Shown: positions 11,928-23,493 of the stretch, piece by piece
How the letters are laid out: each line of letters opens with the position of its first letter
Numbering within the stretch: the first letter of the stretch is position 1
Assembly (NCBI GenBank): GCA_009760855.2
Contig: WPIO01000130.1
Coordinates: 366,501-430,500, forward strand
Source: Cristatella mucedo
Taxonomy: Eukaryota > Bryozoa > Phylactolaemata > Cristatellidae
DNA: 64,000 nt
Direction: 5' to 3'
Program-made: the position numbers and the translations under genes
Notes under the pieces: model-generated
Told to the model about the DNA's origin: nothing
The model's input: the letters and a program-made list of their open reading frames with translations, nothing else
Database searches by the model: none

Positions 11928-13679
11928 ATGGGTAATCCCGTGGACGTCAGCAGCGGTGGCAGCAGCGCCGCCCAGCTGGTACCGCCACAGAATGGCGATG
12001 CGGTGAGGGCAACCTGGGGCGGAAAAATTGAATTCCTGCTGACCCTGATCGGCTGCGCCGTCGGACTCGGAAATGTATGGAGATATCCGTATCTTTGCTA
12101 TGAAAACGGCGGAGGTGAGGGCGCTCGCGCGGCGTAGCGTGCTACTCCTTTTTCGCGCGCGCTCCGCCCTCCGGCGAGCGAGCGAGCGGCGGCCGCGCTT
12201 TTCCCGCTCACTCGATCTGCTGCTGCGCCACCGCGGCCGCGTCCGAGGCGGCGCCCCGTTTAGTTCGTTTCGTCTTTCGAGGTGCTTTCATCATTCCCTT
12301 CATCGTGTGTCTGGTGGTCATCGGTCTGCCGCTGGTGTTTATGGAACTCTCGGTCGGCCAATTTTCCAGCCTCGGACCGATTACCATGTGGAAAATGAAT
12401 CCTAGCATGAAAGGTAAGTAAATATGAGGCATTTTTTGGAGGCATCGGCTGGTCCAAGGGGGGGGGGGGCGAAGGGGAAGGGAGTTACTAAGAGCAGCCG
12501 GACTGCGAGGCGGCAGCGGCGCGCTGAGCGTATCTGCAGGGCGTCGCTCCGCGTCTCCTGCTCGAGCATGGCGACGCTCTGCGGCCATGTCGGGAAGCCG
12601 AACCTCGTCTGCTCTAACGGAGGTTTCTCGCCGCCGCTGTCGCAGGGCTCGGATATTCGATGGTTATGGTATCTCTACTGATCTGCCTGTATTACAATGT
12701 TATCATCGCGTGGTGTATCTACTACCTGTTCCGGTCGATGGCGTCAGAAGTGCCTTGGCAGAACTGCAACAATCCGTGGAACACACCAAACTGCGTCACC
12801 ATTGAGTCGTTCAGAAATGCGGCCTCCTCGACAAACTATTCGAGTTAGTCCGTTGTTGACATTGCGCTTTGCGCCCCCTCCCCCCCCCTGAGAATCATTC
12901 CGCCGCCGCGAGCCCACGCCCAAACGCCGGGACCCGTCGCTTGCACCGCTTTTACCAAAAAGAAAATGAACAAAGTGCGATTAATATATTTTTCCAGTCA
13001 CGATATCGCCGGGCAGCTTAGACGTCAACTCCACTGCGTTCTTCGCGACCACGGCGATTGAGAACGCGACCGCCGCAAACGCTACCCAGGCCATCCGCTC
13101 GTCTCCTAGCGAGGAGTTCTTTTTGTGAGCGCCCTCGTCCCCGCTTCCCCCCACGCGCCCCGCGGCCCTTCTCTGTCTTTCTCTCTCTGTCTCTTTCCCT
13201 CTCTGCTCGCGAGCGTGCGCCAGAGGCGCTCCGTCACAGCCGCGATTGGCGCGCATTGAAGCATTTCTCGCTTGCCCATTCGCTGCAGTCGCGAAGTGCT
13301 GCGACTCAGCAGCGGAATGAGCTCACCGGGAGCACTCAGGTGGGAGCTGGTGGGATGCCTAGCGCTCTCCTGGTCTCTGGTGGCGCTCGTCGTGTGCATG
13401 GGCATCAAGTCCATCGGCAAGGTACGACGCCGCGGCTCTGGCTGCCGCCAGTGCGCCACGAAAGGTCGCCCGCTCGCATGCGCACTGGCGGCAATGGTTG
13501 CTCGTTGCAGGTCGTCTGGTTCACGACGCTGTTCCCCTACGCCTTGCTGACGGTGCTCGTCGTTCGAACTGCCTTGCTCGAGGGATCGGTAGATGGCATC
13601 AAGTACTACGTAAATCCCCAGTGGGAGAAGCTGGCCGACTTCAAGGTAACGCCCGCCCGTATGTCGTCCGCATTGCTTG

Positions 13680-13710
<31 letters not shown>

Positions 13711-13719
13711 TATCTGTTC

Positions 13720-13787
<68 letters not shown>

Positions 13788-13934
13788 GTCACTGTCTCTC
13801 TGTCTCTCTGTCTCTCTCTCTCTCTCTGTCTCTCTCTGTTTCTTTCGCTGTATTCTCTGTCTGTCTGTCTGTCTCTGTCTGTCTGTCTCTGTCTCTGTCT
13901 CTGTCTCTTTCTCTCTCCCTCTCTCTCTCTCTCT

Positions 13935-14000
<66 letters not shown>

Positions 14001-17000
14001 CTCTCTCCCACCTCTATCTGTCTGTCTGTCTTCCCGCTCTTGCTCTCTGTCTCGCCTGCCAGCCATACATGAAATCGGATCTGTAAGCACTGGCAGCAGG
14101 AAATCTTAAGAGAGAGGGAGGGAAAGTGCTGTTGTCAATCCAGTCGCGCGTACTCTCGTTTTGACGGCCGCGCAGCAAGTCTGCACAGCAGCTAGGCAAG
14201 CTCTAAGCAGTGGCTTGAGCTGCGTTTACCCGATCGACTTTCCTCCGATTGGGTGCCGATTTCCGTCGGGGTTGGGTCACTGCGTCCCCACATGTCACCA
14301 TGTATTATGGGTGGGAGAAGAGCCAAATCAGCCCGAGTTTAGAGCGGCCAATTAGAAAGAGCTTTCGGTTATCATCACCTATCGAAGAAAATTACCAAGG
14401 GAATTGGCCAAGATCCACGATCGAACAGCTCCGCGAGATATCAGTTTGTCAATCGTCGCAGCTGATTCCGTGAACTTGAATGGGCGAGTGTCTATTTGGA
14501 AGTGTGTCTAGAAGTCGCTGTCGCTCGCTCGCTGCCAGGTCTGGTCGAATGCTGCCTGCCAGATTTTCTACTCACTCGGAGTGGGCACCGGCTGCCTAGT
14601 AGCAATGGCGAGCTACAACAAGTTCGAACACAACATCGTTCGGTAGGTGGTCGCGCCAATCGCCATCCCGGCGCCATCGTCGTCGCCCGGTGGTCTGCGT
14701 CGCTTCCGTCATTGCTCACCGATCGTCGCCCCGCCCGCACTGACGGGCGTCGAGCTGGCCCCTGCCCGTGCATGCTCGCGATGTCCCGTCCGATATTCAT
14801 GCCTTCCGTCCATGCAGCGACGCCCTGGCGGTGCCAATCATCAACGTCCTTACATGCATCTACGCCGGGTTCATCACTTTCTCGGTCTTGGGTTACATGG
14901 CCATCACGAAGAAAACTTCGATTGACAAGGTGGCAGCTCAAGGTGAGTCAAGGTCACCATGAGAGAGAGAGAGAGAGAGAGAGAGATAGGTCAAGGTCAC
15001 CACGAGAGCACCGCTTCTGAGAATTCGAGAGGCGCCGCCATCGCCGCCTCGGATTTAGGTGCTTTCGATTATCGTCGCTCCGATGTCGTCGCAGTCGTCG
15101 TTGGGGGGGGGGTGAGCTGCTCGATAGCACTTAACGATGGGGGCGTTCTTGGCGCTCAGGTCCCGGGCTGGCTTTCATCGTATACACCGAGGCGCTGTCT
15201 ACGATGCCACTGCCGCCTCTCTGGTCGATCCTCTTCTTCTTCATGATGTGCGTCCTCGGCTTCAGCTCGCAGGTAAGCGTCTTCGGCGGCTGGCGGGCAC
15301 CGACCGGACTCGCCGCCCCCACCGCCCGCTCGCCCGCTTTCCAAATGATTTCATTGGCTTTTCGGTACCGCACGCCGCGAGGGCACGTGCAAAACGCGAG
15401 GCGGCAGCGCGATCCCCGACGTGATCGGCAGTGGCTCATTCGGTCGGTTTCGCCCGCTCAGATCTCGCTTGTGGAGGGAGTGCTCACGGCTTTCCTCGAC
15501 GAATTTCCAATTCTGAAGTCGACGAGGCGACGAGAGCTGGCGTACCGGCTTGTCTGCTGCGTCTTAGGCTTTCTGCTTGGAGTGCCCATGCTCAGCGAGG
15601 TCAGGGCTCAGACAGCTTGCCGGTAGCGGTCAAGCACGGCCTCAGCTTTTCGCATGCATCGCCTAATCCGCGCTTCCAGGAGCCGCGAATAGGCGTCAGC
15701 GTCTCTCAATTGCAGGGCGGTGCTTTCTTACTGAACCTTGTCGACTCGTTTGTCGGCACTTATCCTCTGCTTCTCGTTGGAACGTTCGAGATCTTCGTCA
15801 TCATTTACATCTACGGTGAGACAGTCGTTGATTCACTCCCTCTCTGTCCTTTTATACGTCTGTGTACCTCTCTCTCTCTCTCTCCTTATCTCTCTCCGTT
15901 TGCTGTGACCGCAAGTCAGTTGGTTATCGCATGCTTATAGGAAGATAATAATAGAATTCATTTGTATAGCTCCCTAAGAAAACACAATCTCTATTCAGGC
16001 GCTTCGCATATGCCACAGGGCTCGAGCCCACGACCTCAGCCAAACCTTGGTCGGGGCGAGCACCTTAACCACTGCGCCAAACCAGCTCCTTAGGCTTTGA
16101 GTATGCTGTAGAGGACTCTCCTGCGTAATACCCAATTAGTCTTTGTGGCTTTGTAGAGTTGCAGGCGGAGATGCATTACATTGCATTCCTGCGTTATGAA
16201 TAAAAACCATGTTAACCAGAAAAAGCCACGTTAAACCGCTTTCCCACTGGGCAGAAAATGTATTCGGAAATCGACTATCAAGAGAAAATATCACCCATCA
16301 CAATTGAACGGGCGGCCTGAGAGCTTGTTAATCTTGGTTGACTCGCGGATTGAATGCCATGTAAATGGATTACATTGCTGATTACGATGACCATTGCTTT
16401 GTCATTGCTGATATCGCCGTCATTGTCATCCCAGTGCAAAGCTTACTCTTTAAATGAAAATACATGTCCCGCAATAATACTAAGAGATTTCTATAGCACC
16501 CTAAGGGGAGAACTAAATCGCATTATAGGCACTTTAATCCGATGTAAGGGAAACATGTCAATCGCTGAGTGATAACATGAAGTGTGAGAAGGCACATGCT
16601 GGCTGCACATTTTCCACCGATACATTTCACAAGCATCTAGATGCTAAATACTAGATACTAAATGCTTAGTCTCTTCTCGTGAGCTGCATAGTTTAGTAGA
16701 CATTGGTGCCATATTGGGCGAGACGTGAGAGTAAAGTACAAGTACAAACGAATCGGGTGAGATGCTCACTTCGCTCCAGAAGGTCGTTTGCCAGAAGATT
16801 GTTCGCTGCCATTTCGAGAATCCAGGTAGCATCAATTGCTTGCATCGATCGCTGTTTCTTACAGGGTACGAGGCTTTCGCCAGAGACACTTTTTTGATGC
16901 TAGGCAAGAAACCCTCCATTTATTTCATGGTCACCCTTAGAGTTATCACCCCAGCGGCTCTGATCGTAAGTAGTCCAAGCTGACGGCGTCAGGCGAAGCG

Positions 17001-17782
17001 CCCTTATGCCAACTGCGAAGCTCTCTGCTGTGTCCTAATTACTTACTGAGGACGACCTCTTGTCGCCCTGCCTTAGGTTACCATCATCTTGACGATATAC
17101 AGACATGAATCTCCGGTGTTCGGCGATTATAAATACTCGTCATGGGAGCTGGCCCTCGGCTGGTTCATCGTAGCCTTCGTGGCAATTTTCATTCCTGTTT
17201 TCGCTCTGAAAGAGTACCTTGGACAAGGCGGATTCCAGGTAAGCCGACGAGTCAGCTAACACTCCATATGCACAGGGGGATGATTCGTCGGCCCCGAAAT
17301 TGTACGGCCAGGTGGTTCAAAAGTCTCGCGGTGACGTGCCAAGACCAGCAGTTGCCTTTGACGAGCCAGCAATCCTTCTGCCGAGCGCCGTCGTCTGCTG
17401 CCGAATGAATTGTCGTTGCTGACTGGGCGCTTTTGTTCGGCTGCTTTTCCCCAAGGCTCTCAAGGCTTCCAACAGACCGCACTCTGAATGGGGTCCGGCC
17501 CTGGCTGTCCACCGCGTCGGCACTGACTATGACCTGCAGATTCGCACTTCGGATGTCGGCGACGCTGAGGCCGCCGCCGCTCAATCGGACCACTTCGGAG
17601 CGAGCACCAGTCTGGCCAAGATAGGCGTCGGCCAAGATGGGGCCAAGATGGAGGCGGGGCTCAAGCCCGTGGTGCCGAGCCACAGGCAGGGCGTCGACAA
17701 TACCGGCTACGGCTCGAGCGGTTTCGGTTCGCAGGGTAGCAACTTGATCTCGATGTCGCCAGCAGACGTGTCCGTCATGTAA
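11928..17782 (+). CDS. SLC6 family sodium-dependent neurotransmitter/amino-acid transporter, 14 exons, complete
   Basis: Exons: 11928-12114, 12282-12413, 12646-12843, 12998-13124, 13289-13421, 13511-13645, 14539-14642, 14818-14942, 15160-15272, 15462-15599, 15716-15815, 16865-16965, 17077-17238, 17456-17782. All introns are GT-AG and phases agree; 693 residues, the usual SLC6 size. It would be a 12-helix plasma-membrane symporter importing a small amine or amino acid with Na+. Seen: TM1 signature [20 protein letters not shown] (residues 42-61); TM2 [12 protein letters not shown]; an extracellular loop 2 with cysteines [10 protein letters not shown] and four N-glycosylation sequons; TM6 [13 protein letters not shown]7 [15 protein letters not shown]-terminal [11 protein letters not shown]. 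Glycine at TM1 position 46, where monoamine carriers have Asp, points to an amino-acid substrate. Loop 2 and the C-terminal WGP..HR resemble glycine transporters, but TM8 LGFSSQ resembles other amino-acid carriers, so the substrate is open. The start has purine -3 and G +4. The protein ends SVM, possibly a PDZ ligand. Confidence 0.93.
13679..14000. repeat. compound (CT)n microsatellite in SLC6 intron 6
   Basis: About 320 bp of CT repeat interspersed with CTGT units. The long serine/leucine or arginine/glutamate open frames here are artefacts of the repeat. Confidence 0.97.
14948..14999 (+). promoter_or_regulatory. pair of TCAAGGTCA motifs flanking a GA repeat, SLC6 intron 8
   Basis: TCAAGGTCACCA occurs at 14,948 and again at 14,991, on either side of (GA)n. 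TCAAGGTCA is the extended half-site known for monomer-binding nuclear receptors of the ERR and FTZ-F1/SF-1 groups. The motif is seen; function is inferred. It may simply be a small repeat duplication. Confidence 0.3.
15953..16092 (-). repeat. SINE family 2, reverse copy, SLC6 intron 11
   Basis: On the minus strand it begins with the A-box region TTTGGCGCAGTGGTTAAGGT, has GGGCTCGAGCCC as B-box-like core, and ends GAAGCGCCTGAATAGAGATT...CTTAGGGAGCTATACAAATG. The tail is that of the local L2-like LINE. Confidence 0.85.
16093..16200 (+). repeat. dispersed repeat family 3
   Basis: It contains CTTAGGCTTTGAGTATGCTG, then CTCTCCTGCGTAATACCC, then TTTGTGG...GTAGAGTTGCAGGCGGAGAT. The same ordered blocks recur at about 22,080 and 25,810. 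The class of element is unknown. Confidence 0.6.
16200..16864. other. rest of SLC6 intron 11
   Basis: I see nothing beyond AT-rich intron sequence here, ending in the acceptor TTTCTTACAG at 16,864. Confidence 0.5.
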
Positions 17783-17893
17783 GAGGCTAGTGCGGGTCGG
17801 TCCGGTCGAAAGGATGAAAGAAAGCAGGCATGCTCTAGGTTTGCGAAATTAAGGCAGGACCGGCCGACCAAACGCTGTGCCGATTTGCTAGCG

Positions 17894-17992
17894 AGCGCGG
17901 CTGATCTCTCGTGTGAACGGCTGGTCTCTCTCTCTCTCTCTCGTTCGCTGCACGCGGCTGATCTCTCGCGTGAAAGGCTGATCTCTCGTGCA
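17894..17992. repeat. imperfect repeats in the SLC6 3' UTR
   Basis: Three diverged units of GGCTGATCTCTCGYGTGAA around a short CT run. Confidence 0.6.
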
Positions 17993-18239
17993 CGGCCGCC
18001 GGTGCACCCTTAGCTTAGTAGACTTGGTTATTTGCTTTTCGTATTATGACCCTCATTCTGTATAAAAGTTTGAACAAGCTGGCTGGCTGGTCACCAGCGC
18101 CGAATGTGCGCCTGCACTTGCTGCATAACTGTAACGATTCATTGACACATGGCTCCTGTAAAGAGCGTCGGGTGAAAGTAGCGAGAGCCATGGAGCCGAA
18201 AGTAGTTTTGCACGCTGCACGGCCACATCTGGTATGATA

Positions 18240-18245
18240 AATAAA
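18240..18245 (+). terminator. poly(A) signal of the SLC6 gene
   Basis: The first canonical AATAAA after the SLC6 stop codon (17,782). It would give a 3' UTR of about 480 nt, which is plausible. Confidence 0.6.
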
Positions 18246-18496
18246 ACTCGGTTGCTTTGAAGCTACTCCTTTTCTTCTTGCAGCAAGGAAAGTGCCAGCT
18301 CTGAATTTGGCTGAATTCTCGAATCGCCGTAGCTACTTTCAGAGTGCTTATCTAATTAGAGACCTCTGCTAAGTCGCTGCGAAGCACCTTGCATTTTGCT
18401 CATCTTTAAGGTGTATCATATCGAACCACCAGGATTCGACACGGGTGGGTTTCTAATGATTGTTTTGTTTGTTTGTCACGCGATCTCTCAAAGGAA

Positions 18497-18627
18497 ACAT
18501 CGACAAAGGCTTAGGCGGGAACTCATGTGATAGCAATGAGGGCTTAGAGAGGAATTCGTGCGACATCGACGAGGGCTCAGGCACGAATCGCTCGATATTA
18601 ACGAGGGCGTAGTAAGGATGTCCTGTG
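18497..18627. repeat. 33-bp minisatellite, four diverged units
   Basis: Units at 18,497-18,529, 18,530-18,562, 18,563-18,594 and 18,595-18,627 share the pattern ACATCGACGAGGGCTTAGGC followed by GGAATTCGTGCG. The length is a multiple of three. On the minus strand it gives an open frame with an 11-residue repeat of the type SHEFLSKPSLL, but one unit is 32 bp and no gene context supports coding. Confidence 0.75.
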
Positions 18628-18629
18628 AC

Positions 18630-20006
18630 AACACACACAGCCTTCGCAGGATTTCCTGAGGAGGGCACGCAAAGGGCCGCGAGAAATAAACAAAATGAGA
18701 TAAACGCCACCTTGAGGGGATGGTCAGGTCACATTTCAAAAGCTGCCACTTCATGGACACCCTTGAGGCACGTGACCAGCAATGTTTGTTCCGATTTCGT
18801 AGCTTAGCACGATACAGAGATGGCTTGCTAAGAATCCCCTCAGAAAATTTGAAAGATTGAGGTGCATTTCTGACAGCCAATTCATTCCACCACGGTGCAT
18901 TCCACTTAGTGATTAAGAGCTCCCGGTGTAAATAAAGTGCTGACCTTCAAAATGCCGCTGAGGTAGACCGCTTCTACAAGTGACAAGCTTTGTGACAAGC
19001 TCTCTGACAAGCATGCTGGGGTACCGAATGCGATGCACGGAGGAGCTGAGGACAGTGTGCTTATGGTTCTTGTAGAGGGCAGCTCCAAGTGCGAACAGGC
19101 ATGCGTAGTTGCTTTCCGGTCGCTACTTTCAGCTTAGCCCACTGGGCTCACTGGGAGCTTGGAGAAGGCACCGGTAATTCCTCAGGCTGCTAGCAACCGC
19201 TGATTACTAGCTCTTCCGTCTCCTTCAAGAACGACGGCAGAAGCCTTGCAGAACACAACAGTCCTTTTGGAGCGAAAAGCAGTGTAAAAATCTGGCTGTT
19301 GGTGTGACACGTGGCCGCTCGCTCGCTAGCGTGATTCTTTCCACGTTCAGGACTAGACAAAGGGCAGATTGCATCGTGTACGCTCCTCAGACGACGACGA
19401 TGGGTTTTTCGTCCGCCCATAGCCACGCCAAGGTGCTCTTCACGCTACCTCAGCAATCGCTTGAATTCTCTGGCAGCTGGTGGAACCAGTTGCAGACTGT
19501 GTTGGGCAAGATTGCAAAGATCTCGCTGAACAGGTTGAGCTGCCAGAAAGTTGAACAAATTTAAAAACGACACTTATAGATTATGCATTCAAGATTAAAT
19601 ATAGAAAAAGTGAAAAATGAGTTGAGTCAACGCTCTGGGAAAACCAGAATGCGTCTGAAACCGATTGCTGCATTCACGTTTCCGTCCGACTCGGCTAGTT
19701 GAAAAATTGTCAGCGCTACGTAATCGGAACGAAAAGCACCACAGAATTTTATTTATTGTGTGGTACAACGGAAGTAACAGATTGCAGCTGCAACTACTTC
19801 CTACTTCCTCGCCCGTTATAGTATGGGATGCGTGGCCGGGTGTAAGCTCTAGGTGCATAGACATTATGAGCAGTACCGCATGCTAATAGCACTTCCGGGC
19901 CTCTCGACTGCATTCATTCATAACTAGGTCGTGTCTCCGAGTTCGAATCTCGTTCTTCTCTATGCAGCCTTTCTAAAGCACCTTTACTTCGCGATTATTT
20001 TCCGGG
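18630..20006. other. intergenic, nothing recognised
   Basis: Short open frames on both strands have no domain or splice support. Confidence 0.5.
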
Positions 20007-21476
20007 ATCTTTAAGCACAACCTAGGCGTTCATTTGTATGCTACGACATGCAGCTGTACATGTGCTGTCATCCTTCTCTGCCATTCAGCATGTCGAACTC
20101 TCCCTTACTGCATTGAAACCCGTATCGCTGACATATGCACTTGGGTGGCGGCTTTCTTAAATTCAATAACGATATAAGCAACTTACTATTTATGAGAAAA
20201 GCCAGTCGTCCTCAGAAATTGTTAAGCCTAACCCTTTAAATGGGCTGTCAGCATAGATCCTTTAGCAATCTGGGTATTCTGTTCCAAAGCGGCCGTTCAC
20301 GTGATGAACACAAGCTCCGAAGTCAAGTCTGCCTACTTTTAGCTATCCACTATTGCAGAAATTAGATATGGATACCCCAGATAAGCTCGTCATGCATTTG
20401 TTACATCCGTTGTAGTCTGTAACTCCCCACTTGCAGGCCTTCCTGTCTTTTAAGTAAGACGCTTGGTGCAAAACTGAAGGTAGGATTGTCTATCATGAAC
20501 CTGGCAAGTGCCACCTCGAACCTTTTCTCCGACTTCAAGGTTTTATTGCTCACTTTTAGGTTCCTATCATTCTCTTGCTCCTGCCTTATCTATTTGAAAT
20601 GTTTTATCACCATGCTTCACAGTATCACGTGCTCTGCTGGCTTAAGTCGTTTAGCTGTGCTTCTAACCAACCCTATATCCTTTGGAGATTGTGCCTTCAG
20701 TTCCCATGCCCCCAAAGCCTAGAACTTACTCCTGACAGACTGACAAGGCCATCCCCTGACTTGACGTCATATAGAATGCGGTGAGCCGTGATGGCACACT
20801 AGGTAAGGCGGTTGCTTTCACGACCTCGGTCCCGACTTCGTGGGTTCGATACCTGCTGTGGGCGATCCTTTATCACCACTGCAAGCGGTGGTGATAGCCG
20901 TAAAGGCTCTTCCCTCTCTGTACAAAAGAGGCTGTTTAATTAGCTAAGATTTATTTATTTTATTTAATGCCGAGTGAAACTGAAGAACCACATTTCCAAA
21001 TAGCATTTGCTATTTCAATGTGAGTTGTTTTTTCTGCTTGTGCATGTTAACACTGCATATTATCATAATTGGCGTGCTTCATTTCTAGCAAGTGCACCGT
21101 GCCTAGAAAAAAATTTAGTTGTCTTTGGGAACGAATATTAGAATGGCCTGCAATGGTTATTTTTAACTAATCTGTGGTGTGTGCAAAATCCGTTGTCAGT
21201 GTCTGACCCTCTCTCCGAGTAATTGCTAGTATTGTTCCCTAGAAGTTTTTATGTTAGTTTACGGGCTAAGCATGAATCCTAATGCAATATTATATGCATG
21301 CAGTTTGCTTATTCACATTTCTACATTGCAGAACTTAAATTGGAATGTGGGATACAATAATTGGGTGAATCTTTAGACGAAATATGTTTTATTATTCGCT
21401 CTGCTGCATAATTCACATGCCGTGCTTATTTTTTGCACACATAGAATTTCACTCAGTTATTGTTCCAGCTGTGTGG
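20007..21476 (+). repeat. 1.47-kb duplication, copy 1 (partner 39,444-40,913)
   Basis: It is nearly identical to 39,444-40,913, with a constant offset of 19,437 bp from start to end. I count about 17 mismatches by eye (about 99% identity) and no net length change. It contains a decayed L2-like LINE C-terminus (about 20,310-20,770) and a SINE family 1 copy (20,780-20,966). The right edge coincides with the start of another SINE at about 21,478. Confidence 0.95.
20780..20966 (+). repeat. SINE family 1 (tRNA-derived) copy, inside duplication copy 1
   Basis: It starts GGTGAGCCGTGATGGCACAC (A-box-like TGATGGCACACTAGG), has the B-box GGGTTCGATACC, then the hairpin ATCACCAC...GTGGTGAT, and ends AAAGGCTCTTCCCT...AAAAGAGGCTGTTTAATTAG and an ATTT-rich tail. 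Confidence 0.85.
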
Positions 21477-21477
21477 G

Positions 21478-21668
21478 TGGTGAGCTGTGATGGCACACTA
21501 GGTAAGGCGGTTGCTTTCACGACCTCAGTCCCGAGGTCATGGGTTCAATTCCTGCGGTGGGCGATTCTTTATCGCCACTGCAAGCGGTGGTGATAGCCGT
21601 AAAGGCTCTTCTGTCGCTATACAAAAAGAGGCTGTTTAATCAGCTAGGATTTATTTATTTATTTATCT
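21478..21668 (+). repeat. SINE family 1 copy
   Basis: Same structure as the copy at 20,780: GTGAGCTGTGATGGCACACT, B-box GGGTTCAATTCC, the ATCGCCAC...GTGGTGAT hairpin, and tail AGAGGCTGTTTAATCAGC followed by TTTATTTATTTAT. It abuts the right edge of the 1.47-kb duplication. Confidence 0.85.
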
Positions 21669-21669
21669 A

Positions 21670-23490
21670 TTTTCCTTCAATAGCTGCAGCTTATTTCTAA
21701 CCTAATATAGCATGAGCTAGAGACATAGACACAGCAGATAGCTGCAGCTCAAGGTGCAATTGATGGGAATTTTCTCAGAAGATTTTTCAGAGCCACTTTT
21801 ACGCCTCAGCCGAGACCGAAAGCTCTTTTTAAGCTGATGTAATACGGATCGGTTTTGACCGAAATCTGTTGCTCATTAAGCTCATCCAGGTTTCTCTCGA
21901 AGTATGAGAGCCCCGTCTGCATTCAACTGTCAGGCTTAAAGAGCTGTAGGGTTGAGACACTGAACAGGAGTACCCTGGAAAATTATTAGATTATTGGACC
22001 AATCATCTTAGTATTTTCTCGACATTTACCCTTAAGCCCTCGTGGGTCTGTCTGAATGAATGCTGCCCGGCAGGTCAAACCGTACTGAAAGCCGCTTAGG
22101 CTTCGAGTGCACTGTACACGACCCCACAAAACACCCCCATGGTCTTTGTGGAGTTACAGAGATACATTTTACAAACACAGCTGCAGCCCTTCGCCGAGAA
22201 TCCCCCTCCACCAAAACTAACTCTATTAGCCCCTTGGTATTTCTACAGTACTGCCGAGCTTCGGCAAGGTGTAAGGTGCTCCCGTCAGAGCAAAAAATAC
22301 CAGTAATTTTATTCGGGGCTTTCACGTTATTCTGACGCTGTAGGTGCCTTCGGTGACAAGGCTTCAGGCCCTAAAAGCAGAGCACAAATGTACTTGTAAC
22401 CGTGGCCTACAGAGGCTTCAGGGGAGGCTTTCTCAGCCGAAAGTAGCAACGTTTTTGGCCGGGCCGGATAGCCCCAGCCTTGGATGCTCAGGCTACCCCT
22501 TTTTTCTTTGAGGTTAGCCGTGCTTTGTTTGGGCCTAACGAGGGCTTCCAGGAGGCTTTAGACCTTAGATCTGAAGCATCACCCACTGTCTTCAACGGTT
22601 GCCAAGAAGCCTCAAGGGATTCTAAAAACGCGTTCGTTGCGGCAGAGTCAAGCTCTTGCCTGCCAAGACACATCGTTGAGTCACACTTCATATAACAAGA
22701 CTGTCATGTGCTCACATAGTTATGATAATGACGATCATTTTATTTTTTACTAGAAACCAACCTCTTTTGCCGAGCGGCTCTTTGTGGGTTTGGTCCTCAA
22801 AAAGAAATTTCCTTTCCTTGCTTATCTTCATAGCACAAGACAACGACGTAACGCACTGCATAAGCATCCTACAGACAGGACCCGTGGTTAAAGCCCTGAG
22901 CCGATCATGCAAGGCCTTGCATTAAGATCATTGATTCATATCATAGCACGACAGCACGTGTGACGGTCATTATGGAACTTTGAGAAGTTTCTCGGACAAA
23001 CTCTTATGAGACGAGTGAGCTGCAGCAGCTTAAGTGACAGTATGCATTTGATAGATGACATTAATAGCTCTTAATGAAAGATGTATTCATGATATATACA
23101 CGCAGTACTTACACCAGCAAGACTTGTTCCCAGCTTACATGTACGTACAACCATTAAACCATGCACCTCGCCAAGTCAAATCACGAGCAAATTCAGCAGC
23201 ATCAGTCCAAATTGATGTTCTTTTTGTCACATGGTTTACTTATCGACAGCAGGAAACAGACTGGCGAAATTCAACTATAAGGAGCAGAAAAAGAACTCTG
23301 CAAAACAACCAAGACAGCTGTACATAAGTACCAACACATGCTTGCCAATCAGAATCATTGCTCAGCGACCACCGAAAGCAAACGGGACTGCAGCCTCTGA
23401 ACAATACCGATGTTAGAAATAAAACAAGAAAGCTCAGAACATACAGTAAAATAACACACCTTGTTAAACCGGACGTCTGGCTTTCTTAAT
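21670..23490. other. intergenic between the duplication and eIF4H
   Basis: It holds a family 3 repeat at 22,060-22,175. A minus-strand AATAAA at 22,739-22,744 could end a longer eIF4H 3' UTR. I see nothing else. Confidence 0.5.
22060..22175 (+). repeat. dispersed repeat family 3
   Basis: Ordered blocks CTGAAAGCCGCTTAGGCTTC, GAGTGCACTGTACAC, CATGGTCTTTGTGGAGTTAC and AGAGATACATTTTAC, shared with 16,093-16,200 and 25,800-25,925. Confidence 0.6.
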
Positions 23491-23493
23491 CTT

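Noticed and set aside
13106-14011. Long ORFs on both strands (Arg-Glu or Ser-Leu repeats)
   Set aside because: They are translations of the CT/CTGT microsatellite in SLC6 intron 6.
20780-21668. tRNA genes at A-box/B-box sequences
   Set aside because: No cloverleaf or anticodon arm can be drawn; the copies are dispersed and carry LINE-like tails, so they are SINEs.
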